In this document: in pieces, positions 54,775-62,606 of the stretch | Numbering within the stretch: position 1 is the first letter of the stretch | Layout: every line of letters begins with the position of its first letter | NCBI GenBank assembly: GCA_002483605.1 | Contig: DLIG01000007.1 | Span: 105,060-167,854, forward strand | Source: Sulfurovum sp. UBA7648 | GTDB taxonomy: Bacteria; Campylobacterota; Campylobacteria; Campylobacterales; Sulfurovaceae | Reading direction: 5' to 3' | Length of the DNA stretch: 62,795 nt | Translations under genes and position numbers: made by a program | The notes under the pieces: generated by a model | Told to the model about the DNA's origin: nothing | What the model saw: only the letters and a program-made list of their open reading frames with translations | Database searches by the model: none

Positions 54775-55616
54775 CAAAAAACTATCGTTTTATTGCCGTT
54801 AACAAATACACGATCATTTATAACAAGCGATAACGCACGAGATAATACGATCTTTTCTACGTCTTTGCCGGCACGCTGCATATCTCGCCAGTCAAATCTG
54901 TGATTTATAGGTATCACATCTTGGGCAATGATCGGGCCTTCATCCAGATCATCGGTCACAAAGTGTGCCGTTGCACCAATGATCTTAACTCCTCTGTCGT
55001 AAGCTTGCTTATACGGATTTGCACCAACGAAAGCCGGCAAGAATGAGTGATGGATATTGATGATCTTCCCACTAAAATGAGAGACAAAATCCGGGGTCAA
55101 TATCCTCATATATTTAGCCAAGACCATATAGTCAAAATCAATACCTCTAAGCACATCGATCACTAACTTTTCATGATCTTCTCTGCATATGCCATCGGCA
55201 CAAACATTATAAAACGGTATGTCGAATCTGCGTACCAATCGCTCTAGTGTATCATGATTTGAAATAACGGCTTCTATATCGGCATCAAGTTCTCCGTCTG
55301 CATGACGAATAAGAATATCACCCAATGCATGTGATTCTTTAGTGGCAAGTATGACTATTTTCTTTCGCTTAGGAAGAATGACCCTGGTGTTTGCATTTGG
55401 AGGTAAAATGGCTTTTAATTCTTTTTCCAAATCTTTTGCTTCAAACTCTCCGGATATCACGGTCCTCATAAAAAATCGTCCATTTTCCGGATCAACGAAC
55501 TCTCTATTGCTTTCGATATTTAATTCTCTATCATAAAAGACTTTTGAAATTTTATATACCAAACCCTTGGCATCTTCACAATCAATAAGTACTCTAGCTC
55601 TTGGCAAATCTTCCAT
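54774..55616 (-). CDS. purU: Formyltetrahydrofolate deformylase PurU
   Basis: A 280-residue enzyme that releases formate from 10-formyl-THF. It has an N-terminal ACT regulatory domain (about 6-85, ARVLIDCEDAKGLVYKISKV) and a C-terminal formyltransferase-like domain with the catalytic set NIHHSFLPAF, GATAHFVTDDLDEGPII and the conserved Asp/His pair. It lies 17 bases after leuB and overlaps trmL by one base. Confidence 0.95.
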   Translation of the reverse strand: MEDLPRARVLIDCEDAKGLVYKISKVFYDRELNIESNREFVDPENGRFFMRTVISGEFEAKDLEKELKAILPPNANTRVILPKRKKIVILATKESHALGDILIRHADGELDADIEAVISNHDTLERLVRRFDIPFYNVCADGICREDHEKLVIDVLRGIDFDYMVLAKYMRILTPDFVSHFSGKIINIHHSFLPAFVGANPYKQAYDRGVKIIGATAHFVTDDLDEGPIIAQDVIPINHRFDWRDMQRAGKDVEKIVLSRALSLVINDRVFVNGNKTIVF

Positions 55617-55633
55617 TATTTTATCCTTGACAT

Positions 55634-56704
55634 TTACACCGAAGCGTATTTTGCAACTACGTCACCCATTTGAGAACAATTACACATTACCTTCGCATCA
55701 TATGCGCCTATATCTCCAGTGCGATAACCCTCTTTGAGGGTTTTTTTGATAGCATTATCTATTTTAGCAGCAGCTTCTTCTTCTCCAAAAGCGTATTTTA
55801 GCATCATAGCAGCACTTGAAATAGTAGCAAGCGGATTAGCGATACCAAGCCCTGCGATATCAGGTGCACTTCCATGTATAGGTTCATAAAGCCCTACGCT
55901 CTCTCCGGTACTTGCACTTGGCAGAAGGCCGATAGAGCCACTTAGCATGCTGGCAGCATCAGAGAGAATATCTCCAAAGATATTACCAGTAAGGATCACG
56001 TCAAATTGTTTTGGATTGCGGATGAGCTGCATAGCAGCATTGTCTACATACATATGGCTAAGTTCGACTTCCGGATATTCTTTGGATATCTCCACGACTA
56101 TATCTCTCCAAAATTGACTCACTTCTAAAACATTTGCTTTATCAACGGAACAAACTCTTTTGTCTCTTTTCATTGCAATATCAAAAGCAACTCTTGCTAT
56201 ACGTTCCACTTCATTTCTTGTATAGATCATGGTATTGTATGCATAATCTTCTAGATATTCTCTAGGTTTTCCAAAATATATACCGCCTGTTAGCTCTCGC
56301 ACGACCATTATATCAACACCGCTTACCACTTCCGGTTTAAGCGTAGATGCATTTACAAGCTCATCATATACGATTGCCGGGCGCAAATTTGCGAATGTTC
56401 CCATTTCTGCTCTAAGTGCCAATAATCCGCTCTCAGGTCTAAGGCGTCGCTCCAAATTATCCCATTTAGGGCCGCCTATTGCACCGAAAAGTACGGCATC
56501 ACACTCTTCGACTCCATTTTTTGTATCTTCAGGAAACGGTACACCTGTAGCATCGATCGCAGCACCGCCTAGCAACATTTCACGATATTCAAATTCTAAA
56601 CCGCAGCTTGGAGCAACAGCTTCTAAAACCTTGATAGCCTCATCAACTATCTCGGGGCCTATACCGTCACCTTTTATTACACCTATTTTATACTTCTTTG
56701 CCAT
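55634..56704 (-). CDS. leuB: 3-isopropylmalate dehydrogenase LeuB
   Basis: A 356-residue NAD-dependent enzyme of leucine synthesis. It opens KIGVIKGDGIGPEIVDEA, has the substrate-binding RRLRPESGLLALR, REL-TGGIYFG (the leuB-type loop) and the signature FDVILTGNIFGDILSDAASML. It starts one base after the leuD stop. Confidence 0.97.
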   Translation of the reverse strand: MAKKYKIGVIKGDGIGPEIVDEAIKVLEAVAPSCGLEFEYREMLLGGAAIDATGVPFPEDTKNGVEECDAVLFGAIGGPKWDNLERRLRPESGLLALRAEMGTFANLRPAIVYDELVNASTLKPEVVSGVDIMVVRELTGGIYFGKPREYLEDYAYNTMIYTRNEVERIARVAFDIAMKRDKRVCSVDKANVLEVSQFWRDIVVEISKEYPEVELSHMYVDNAAMQLIRNPKQFDVILTGNIFGDILSDAASMLSGSIGLLPSASTGESVGLYEPIHGSAPDIAGLGIANPLATISSAAMMLKYAFGEEEAAAKIDNAIKKTLKEGYRTGDIGAYDAKVMCNCSQMGDVVAKYASV

Positions 56705-56705
56705 A

Positions 56706-57191
56706 TTAATTTCCTAACTCTTTTTTTGCAAATTCCATAAGTCCCCCTGCATCAACAAGCGACTGCATAAATTCAGGGATTGGAACGAACTTATATGTTT
56801 TAGCCTGGCTTATGTTAACCACTTCGCCCTTATCCATATCTATTTTTATAGTGTCGCCCTCATTGATCTCATCGGCTTCTTTTAGTTCAAATATCGGTAA
56901 CCCCATATTGAATGCATTTCTATAAAAAATTCTAGCAAATGTAGGAGCGATAATGGCACTGATGCCCGCTGCTTTTAGTGCGATTGGAGCGTGTTCACGG
57001 CTGCTTCCGCATCCAAAATTCTCACCTGCAACTATAATATCGCCCATGTTCATTTTTGAAACAAACTCCGGATCAGCATCTTCCATAACATGTTTGGCTA
57101 GCTCTTTTGGGTCACTTGTATTTAGATACCGTGCTGCGATTATCAAATCTGTATCAATATTCTCTCCAAATTTCCAAACTTTACCTTGCAC
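56706..57191 (-). CDS. leuD: 3-isopropylmalate dehydratase small subunit LeuD
   Basis: The 161-residue swivelling small subunit, of the short type that pairs with an archaeal-like LeuC. It shows VWKFGENIDTDLIIAARYL and the GENFGCGSSREHAPIALK motif. The start is GTG 57191 with AAGGA upstream. The large subunit leuC is not next to it, unlike in many bacteria. Confidence 0.95.
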   Translation of the reverse strand: MQGKVWKFGENIDTDLIIAARYLNTSDPKELAKHVMEDADPEFVSKMNMGDIIVAGENFGCGSSREHAPIALKAAGISAIIAPTFARIFYRNAFNMGLPIFELKEADEINEGDTIKIDMDKGEVVNISQAKTYKFVPIPEFMQSLVDAGGLMEFAKKELGN

Positions 57192-57220
57192 GAGCTTTCC
57201 TTTTGTCTTAAATTTGGGCG

Positions 57221-57226
57221 ATTATA
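57221..57226 (-). promoter_or_regulatory. Predicted -10 element for the leuD-leuB-purU-trmL unit
   Basis: TATAAT on the minus strand 30 bases before the leuD GTG. Confidence 0.45.
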
Positions 57227-57314
57227 TCTAAAATTAGCATAAAATGACAAACAAAAATGTTGCCAAAATAACAAAAAAATTACAAAAAACTCAACACAAT
57301 TTAAAAAATTTCGG

Positions 57315-57320
57315 TATAAT
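57315..57320 (+). promoter_or_regulatory. Predicted -10 element for rpoD
   Basis: TATAAT preceded by TTTCGG, about 120 bases before the rpoD start. This leaves a long 5' leader in which no clear structure was found. Confidence 0.4.
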
Positions 57321-57439
57321 ATGCTTCATTTTACAAAACAATTAAAATTAGAAAAAGTTATATCTCTTATTATTAATTGAGCCGATCAAATTAAGAGACT
57401 TTCGCAACAAATACACTAAAAATCAAGGACACATAAATA

Positions 57440-59329
57440 ATGGCAGAAAAAGATAGCGTAGTTCGCGTAGAAGAAATATTGGGTGCCAAAAAAAAGGGCG
57501 ATTTCATCACATATGAAAATATAGCTAAAGAATTTGCCAAACCTATTACAAGCGCACAAGCCAAAAAAATATACAAAATTTCTCAGGAAAAGCATATCAG
57601 TGTTATAAGTGCATCAGAATATGCCAAAAATGCTACTATCAAACAAGGCGCAAATAGAGAACTTTTACGCAAAAAACAACATGACGGCAATCTGGAAGAA
57701 GAGTTTGATTTTGCAAAAGAAAAAGAACTCTTAGAGTGGAGCAGAAGTGACAGCCCGGTTCGAATGTATCTACGTGAAATGGGTAAAATTCCACTTCTTA
57801 CAAAAGAAGAAGAGATTGATCTGAGCGTTCAAATAGAAGAAGGCGAAGATATCATTATCGATGCTATATGTTCGGTTCCGTATCTTGTAGGATATATCAT
57901 AAAATACAGAGAACCTCTGCTTAACCGTGAAAGACGAGTTAAAGAACTATTTAAAAGTTTTGAAGACACCGATACCGAAGAGGAAGCAGAAAGCGAAGAA
58001 GCAGATGATACCGAGGGCGAAGAAGGCGAGACAAACGGGACCGAAGAGACAAAAGTAAAACCTGCAAAAGACGACAAAAGGGTACAGCAGGTACTTGAAA
58101 GCTTCAAGGCTCTTGAAAAAGCAAAAAAAGAGTGGATGAAATCACGTAATGAACTTATCAAAATGATCGAAGAAAAAGGCGAAGAAGAATCCGAAACCCT
58201 ATTTTTTGAACGTTTGAAAGTTGCTTTCAAAAAAGAACAGCTCAAAGATGCCTTGCTGCACCTAGGGCCTACAAGTAAACTTATAAATGAACTTGTTAAA
58301 GCAATGGAAACAGCGCTTAAAAGCGATGACAGTTTTGACAAAGAATTAAAAAGACTGGAATACAAACTTCCGCTCTTTAATGAAATACTTCTTAAAAACC
58401 ATCAAAAGATACTAAAAAATATCATCAACATGGACAAAGAAGATATTGCCTTAGCCGTTCCTGAGGCTACGATGGTAAGCACTTATGTAGAGATCAAAAA
58501 ACTTTTTGAAACCAGAGAAGCCAGTAAGGGCGGATTTGATCTAAGTCCTGAAAAATTGGCTGAGATATTAAATCAGATCAGACTCGGAAAAGCAAAAAGC
58601 GAAAAAGCAAAAACCAGAATGGCAAAATCAAACCTAAGACTGGTTGTCTCTATAGCCAAAAGATACACCAACCGCGGATTGCCATTCCTTGACCTAATCC
58701 AAGAGGGAAATATCGGGCTTATGAAAGCTGTTGATAAATTTGAATACGAAAAAGGATACAAATTCTCAACATACGCTACATGGTGGATCCGCCAAGCTAT
58801 CAGCAGAGCTATCGCAGATCAAGCTCGTACTATCAGAATACCTATACATATGATAGAGACTATCAACCGTATCAATAAAGTGACACGCAAATATATCCAA
58901 GAAAACGGCGCAGAGCCTGATATGGAAACCATAGCCAAAGAAATTGGATTGTCAGTAGATAAAGTACGGAATGTTATCAAGATCACAAAAGAACCGGTAA
59001 GCCTTGAGTCTCCTGTAGGGGATGAGGATGACGGAAGATTCGGTGACTTTATCGAAGACAAAAATACTCTCAGCCCTACTGAAGAAGTGTTGCGTGATGA
59101 CCTAAATAATCAGATCGACGAAGTCTTAGAGCAGCTAAACGAAAGAGAAAGAGCGGTTATCAGAATGAGATTCGGATTGCTTGATGACGAAAGTGACAGA
59201 ACGCTAGAAGAGATAGGCAAAGAGCTTAATGTAACTAGAGAAAGAGTCAGACAGATAGAATCATCAGCTATCAAAAAACTAAAACACCCGAAAGTCGGCA
59301 GAAAGCTCAAAAATTATATAGAAGAGTAA
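57440..59329 (+). CDS. rpoD: Primary sigma factor RpoD (sigma-70)
   Basis: The 629-residue housekeeping sigma factor. Region 1.1 (about 1-60) is followed by region 1.2 (SPVRMYLREMGKIPLLTKEEEI). An acidic non-conserved insert (about 180-215, many Glu/Asp) comes next, then region 2 (KSNLRLVVSIAKRYTNRG, FSTYATWWIRQAISRAIADQ), region 3 (IPIHMIETINRI) and region 4 (LNERERAVIRMRFG, VTRERVRQIESSAIKKL). It should recognise the TATAAT-type promoters noted throughout this window. A CinA-type gene follows after three bases. Confidence 0.98.
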   Translation: MAEKDSVVRVEEILGAKKKGDFITYENIAKEFAKPITSAQAKKIYKISQEKHISVISASEYAKNATIKQGANRELLRKKQHDGNLEEEFDFAKEKELLEWSRSDSPVRMYLREMGKIPLLTKEEEIDLSVQIEEGEDIIIDAICSVPYLVGYIIKYREPLLNRERRVKELFKSFEDTDTEEEAESEEADDTEGEEGETNGTEETKVKPAKDDKRVQQVLESFKALEKAKKEWMKSRNELIKMIEEKGEEESETLFFERLKVAFKKEQLKDALLHLGPTSKLINELVKAMETALKSDDSFDKELKRLEYKLPLFNEILLKNHQKILKNIINMDKEDIALAVPEATMVSTYVEIKKLFETREASKGGFDLSPEKLAEILNQIRLGKAKSEKAKTRMAKSNLRLVVSIAKRYTNRGLPFLDLIQEGNIGLMKAVDKFEYEKGYKFSTYATWWIRQAISRAIADQARTIRIPIHMIETINRINKVTRKYIQENGAEPDMETIAKEIGLSVDKVRNVIKITKEPVSLESPVGDEDDGRFGDFIEDKNTLSPTEEVLRDDLNNQIDEVLEQLNERERAVIRMRFGLLDDESDRTLEEIGKELNVTRERVRQIESSAIKKLKHPKVGRKLKNYIEE

Positions 59330-59332
59330 AAA

Positions 59333-60079
59333 TTGGATTTTTATGCGCTTATCATAGGCACTGAGATACTAAATCGCCGCCGAAATGATAAGCATTTTGA
59401 ATTCCTCTCACGCAAACTTGCCAAATACGGATATACACTCAAAGGCTCGCTCACCATAGCCGATGAGCCAAACCTTATAGTTTCTACACTCAATTGGCTC
59501 CATTCACTTCCAAATAGCATAGTGTTTAGTTTCGGCGGCATAGGTTCAACTCCCGATGACTATACTAGACAAGCCGCAGCTGATGCGCTGAGTGACGGCA
59601 AGCTCTATCAGCATAAAGCTGCAAAAGATATAATCATATCGGCTTTGGGAGACAAAGCATACCCTCATGCTATCAAGATGGCCAATCTGCCTTGTGAAGC
59701 CAATATCATAGAAAATCCATTCAATCAAATGCCTGCTTTTAGCATGTTTGGCCGTTTCTTTTTCTTGCCTGGTTTTCCTGAGATGAGCCATCCGATGATC
59801 CTTGATATCCTTGGCAAACTGGATATTGTCCATAGAAAAATATACCGACATACACTAACTGCTCTTTGCAAAGAAAGCGTGCTCATAGAAACTATGGAAT
59901 CCTTACCCAAAGATATAGAATGCTCATCTTTGCCTAAAATCTATAGCGACGGCCCTAGAGTCATACTCTCAGTCGCATCAGATGATGAGACAAAAGCCAA
60001 AAATGCTTTTGAGATGTTTACCAGGCTACTAGATGAGAAAAATATCCCTTATGCTTTGCAAGATGAGCATGAAGATTGA
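59333..60079 (+). CDS. CinA/MoaB-type molybdopterin-binding domain protein
   Basis: A 248-residue protein with the MoCF-biosynthesis domain seen at the N-terminus of CinA: ALIIGTEILNRRR, then VFSFGGIGSTPDDYTRQAAADAL, the GGxGxTxDD site. It lacks the C-terminal nicotinamide-nucleotide amidase domain of full CinA. The start is TTG 59333, three bases after rpoD, with a weak GAAGAG ribosome site; no better in-frame start is nearby. Actual function (molybdopterin binding or ADP-ribose pyrophosphatase) is not established for this subgroup. Confidence 0.85.
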   Translation: MDFYALIIGTEILNRRRNDKHFEFLSRKLAKYGYTLKGSLTIADEPNLIVSTLNWLHSLPNSIVFSFGGIGSTPDDYTRQAAADALSDGKLYQHKAAKDIIISALGDKAYPHAIKMANLPCEANIIENPFNQMPAFSMFGRFFFLPGFPEMSHPMILDILGKLDIVHRKIYRHTLTALCKESVLIETMESLPKDIECSSLPKIYSDGPRVILSVASDDETKAKNAFEMFTRLLDEKNIPYALQDEHED

Positions 60080-60177
60080 GGCGTAAGTAATATTTTCTTA
60101 ATATGCATTCCTTATCGGGAGATGCGGAACGAGGAGAAGCATTTTTTCATCAAAATAAAACTAAATAAGGAGTTAAG

Positions 60178-60432
60178 TTGAGATTAAATGCAATAACATT
60201 TATTTTAAATAATTTTTATATCATTTTATTCTTTATAATTATTTTGAGTGTACTATTATATTATTTTGGCGATAAATTGGTTATCGAGGATAAAAAAACA
60301 AACAATCAACAACGAAACAAACAAAAATATACATATTTTTTTAAACAGGATATTATTTTAAATAATCTTAATATGATAATTTTTATCGTGGCAATTTTAG
60401 TATTTTTAACTATTGGATTTTTAATTAAATAA
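60178..60432 (+). CDS. Small two-helix membrane protein, unknown
   Basis: An 84-residue protein with hydrophobic helices at about 10-28 and 65-83 joined by a polar, Asn/Gln/Lys-rich loop (VIEDKKTNNQQRNKQK). It begins with TTG, preceded by AAGGAG at a five-base distance, which supports real translation. It is more AT-rich than the core genes to the left. It is followed by repeat 1 of the terminal accessory region. I do not recognise the family. Confidence 0.55.
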   Translation: MRLNAITFILNNFYIILFFIIILSVLLYYFGDKLVIEDKKTNNQQRNKQKYTYFFKQDIILNNLNMIIFIVAILVFLTIGFLIK

Positions 60433-60470
60433 CATGAACTTTAGTATGAGTTCCATATCTTCCGATTCTA

Positions 60471-60659
60471 CATTCTACGCATTCTACGGGTCAGGCGTTG
60501 AATTTCCACTTTTTAGCGCCTTTGAAATAAGAGATTTTGACAATCCTAAATGATTACCTGTCTGAGATTTGTTATATCCGTCATTCAATGCATTGATTAT
60601 AGCAATATTTCGCAAATGTTTTGTTTTGTCATCATAGCATCACTTTGTATAAGTTTAGG
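60471..60659. repeat. 189-bp direct repeat, copy 1
   Basis: Bases 60471-60659 match 62607-62795 without indels, with one mismatch noticed (AGCGCC here, AGCACC there). Copy 2 reaches the window edge, so the full length is unknown; copy 1 continues past 60659. Both copies follow a small membrane-protein gene and both contain the decayed tail of a transposase on the minus strand. Confidence 0.95.
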
Positions 60660-60693
60660 CTGATATTACTTCTAATATTGGCAGTGTATTATA
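60484..60693 (-). pseudogene. Decayed C-terminal tail of a second REP-associated transposase
   Basis: Reading the minus strand from 60636 to the TAG at 60484 gives 50 codons beginning YDDKTKHLRN, containing IAIINALNDGYNKSQTG and ending SLISKALKSGNSTPDP. This is a helix-turn-helix tail of the type that ends the intact transposase at 60927-61694 (GYSQHMMAKILNISQSAIYG). Upstream the frame is broken: a PKLIQSDA segment lies in another frame and stops interrupt the rest. No N-terminal catalytic part is present. The stop codon lies within a GGGTCAGG end sequence like that of the intact unit. Confidence 0.7.
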
Positions 60694-60747
60694 CAACCAT
60701 TATTCATCGGATAAATTTGTTATGTTGTAGTAATTTATAATATGCAT

Positions 60748-60767
60748 TCCACCTTACGAGAGGTGGA
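60748..60767. repeat. REP-like hairpin
   Basis: TCCACCT (60748-60754) pairs with AGGTGGA (60761-60767) around TACGAG. The preceding 13 bases TAATATGCATTCC (60738-60750) recur at 60099-60111 before another GC-rich fold-back, suggesting two copies of a small repeat linked to the nearby transposase. Confidence 0.5.
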
Positions 60768-60779
60768 GCAAAAAGCTAT

Positions 60780-60857
60780 CTATTTTGAAATTACCAATAA
60801 AATTCCACTAAGCACTATCAAAGCTCCGCCTATCAAAACTTCTGAAAAATAGAAAAT
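60780..60857 (-). pseudogene. C-terminal fragment of an EamA/DMT-type transporter
   Basis: The minus strand encodes only the last helix of a transporter, FSEVLIGGALIVLSGILLVI, then SK and a TAG at 60780. The reading frame enters directly from the terminal repeat of the adjacent transposase unit, so the rest of the gene is missing. The E-x5-GxxLIxxG pattern matches the final helix of EamA-family permeases, but the fragment is too short for certainty. Confidence 0.55.
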
Positions 60858-61717
60858 AGGGGTCAGGTGAAAATGACAACTTAAGTTTTTGTATGATATA
60901 GTTTTTAAAATCATGATGGAGCTTTTATGCCTAGAAAACCTCGCATTGAAATCGCTGGATTTTATCATATCATTAACAGAGGCGTAGAACAAAGAGTAGT
61001 ATTCAAAGCAAATGAAGATTATAACTTCTTTTTGGAGCAGTTAGCTATTTTGGCAAAAAGTTTTCATATAACCATCCACAATTATTGTCTTATGAACAAT
61101 CACTATCACTTGCTTATAGAGACAAGGGGTGAGAATCTCTCAAAGTTTATGAGGCAATTAAATGGTATCTATGCTATATACTTTAATAAAAAATACAAAA
61201 GAAGCGGACATCTTTGGCAAGGAAGATTTAAATCATGGTATATAATAGATGAAGCATATCTTTATACGTTAATTCTTTATATAGAACAAAATCCTCTTAA
61301 AGCAAAGATCGTAAAAGATATAACTGATTATCCGTATAGCTCATGTCATTATTTCTTAGAAGAAAACATACCTGCTTTTTTAAAAGATTCATGGATTGCA
61401 ACAAACTACAAAGATGACAAGAATGCTATAAAAGAGTTTTTAAACTCAATTGTCGACACTTCTGTATTGCAAGAGCTTAAAACTGCTTCAAGTCTCGTCG
61501 AAGCTCCAAATATAGACAAAAAACCAAATGTCGAAAAACTAAGAAAGATACTTTTAAATACAAAAAACATAAAAGAGAGAAATGAGCTCATTGTAAAATG
61601 TTACAATGAGGGGTATTCTCAACATATGATGGCTAAAATATTAAATATATCACAGTCTGCCATATATGGAGTCATAAAGAGGAACAAGAAATGAGTTGTC
61701 ATTGTTACCTGACCCCT
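60858..61717. mobile_element. REP-associated transposase unit with 24-bp terminal inverted repeats
   Basis: An 860-bp unit bounded by inverted repeats at 60858-60881 and 61694-61717 that match at 22 of 24 positions and begin AGGGGTCAGGT. The transposase gene fills it, and its TGA ends on the first base of the right repeat. Sequences to the left and right are fragments of two unrelated genes (transporter tail and lipase piece). No target duplication was seen, which fits HUH-type transposition. Confidence 0.85.
60927..61694 (+). CDS. REP-associated tyrosine transposase (Y1/HUH, IS200-like fold)
   Basis: The 255-residue protein opens MPRKPRIEIAGFYHIINRGV, typical of the RAYT branch of IS200/IS605-like transposases. 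The HUH metal site is NNHYHLL (His59, His61). The nucleophilic tyrosine is in LYIEQNPLKA (about 118), and GHLWQGRFKSW is the usual conserved block between them. The C-terminus has a helix-turn-helix (GYSQHMMAKILNISQSAIYG). All catalytic residues are intact, so it may be active. GGAGC lies before the ATG. Such enzymes mobilise or maintain REP palindromes. Confidence 0.93.
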   Translation: MPRKPRIEIAGFYHIINRGVEQRVVFKANEDYNFFLEQLAILAKSFHITIHNYCLMNNHYHLLIETRGENLSKFMRQLNGIYAIYFNKKYKRSGHLWQGRFKSWYIIDEAYLYTLILYIEQNPLKAKIVKDITDYPYSSCHYFLEENIPAFLKDSWIATNYKDDKNAIKEFLNSIVDTSVLQELKTASSLVEAPNIDKKPNVEKLRKILLNTKNIKERNELIVKCYNEGYSQHMMAKILNISQSAIYGVIKRNKK

Positions 61718-61918
61718 TTAACCGACCCCATTAACCCTTTAACTTTAGGTCAAGCCGGACTTGCTCAACAATTTACCATAGCAGGCGAAACTCTGGCAAA
61801 TTGGATACGAGACTATAATCTATCTTCTGCCAACACTACAATAGTCGGACACTCACTTGGAGGTGCATTGGCACAGTATTTCGGGGCAAATTTTACAAAT
61901 GAAAGAAAGGTGGCATGA
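61718..61918 (+). pseudogene. Class 3 lipase fragment with the GHSLGG nucleophile elbow
   Basis: An open frame enters from the transposase terminal repeat and reads AGLAQQFTIAGETLANWIRD, then NTTIVGHSLGGALAQYFG, ending at a TGA after NERKVA. GHSLGG carries the nucleophilic serine of class 3 lipases. The residues before it match the helix that precedes the elbow. The N-terminal lipase part and the later Asp and His of the triad are absent, so it is a remnant or an orphan cassette piece. It overlaps the start of the next gene by four bases (ATGA). Confidence 0.65.
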
Positions 61919-62601
61919 TGAAAACAACAAATAATCAACAAACAAACCAAAGAGATTACGGCAAAGACCCGATAGTTATAGAGGATTACAATCCACTAAT
62001 TAGACTTTTGGATTATATAGTTTCTTTAACTTTGTTTATAGCTATAATATTTTTTTTTAGTTCCGACATTACTTCTAGCAAGATAATAAAAGCAATAACT
62101 ATTATAAGTGTTGTTTCAATTCCTTTTTTTCGCATATATTTTTATGCAAAAGATAAAAGAAAAATAATCTTAAATAGTAATAGAATCTCTTTTGTTCACG
62201 ATAATTTTATTGTTGAGTCAATAGATGTAAATAGTACTTTCTTCATAAAGCAAACATTTTCTATTATATATCATGTTTATCAAAAACCGTCAAAATTACA
62301 GCAAAACTTTCGCTATTTGATATTTGTTTTTTCTATTTATAATGATTTATGTCTTTTGATAATAAAGCTTCTATTTCATATCTATAAAGATGGTTATAAA
62401 AGTTATCGAATTTATGATGCTATTATAGTTTTTGACCAAAATAGACTTATAAATATTTTACCGACCACACAAAAAGAATATATTGAAGTTAAAAAGTATT
62501 TTAATCAAGTTATGAATATCAATATAGAACATCTTGATCCGTATTATGAACTTAATAATATGAATTTTAATGATATACCAAAACTAAGCAAAGGAGAATA
62601 A
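61915..62601 (+). CDS. Membrane protein of unknown function after the lipase fragment
   Basis: A 228-residue AT-rich protein with hydrophobic segments at about 30-48, 60-75 and 135-155, separated by basic stretches, and a polar C-terminal domain (about 165-228). The start ATGATG overlaps the lipase fragment stop, with AAAGGTGG upstream, so the two were translationally coupled. That arrangement is typical of effector-immunity pairs, and an immunity or accessory role for a lipase is one possibility. No family recognised. Confidence 0.6.
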   Translation: MMKTTNNQQTNQRDYGKDPIVIEDYNPLIRLLDYIVSLTLFIAIIFFFSSDITSSKIIKAITIISVVSIPFFRIYFYAKDKRKIILNSNRISFVHDNFIVESIDVNSTFFIKQTFSIIYHVYQKPSKLQQNFRYLIFVFSIYNDLCLLIIKLLFHIYKDGYKSYRIYDAIIVFDQNRLINILPTTQKEYIEVKKYFNQVMNINIEHLDPYYELNNMNFNDIPKLSKGE

Positions 62602-62606
62602 ATGAC

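Noticed and set aside
60858..61717. IS200/IS605 insertion sequence with tnpB
   Set aside because: The transposase is of the longer RAYT type with a C-terminal HTH, the ends are inverted repeats, and no tnpB/IscB gene or omega-RNA-like sequence is present.
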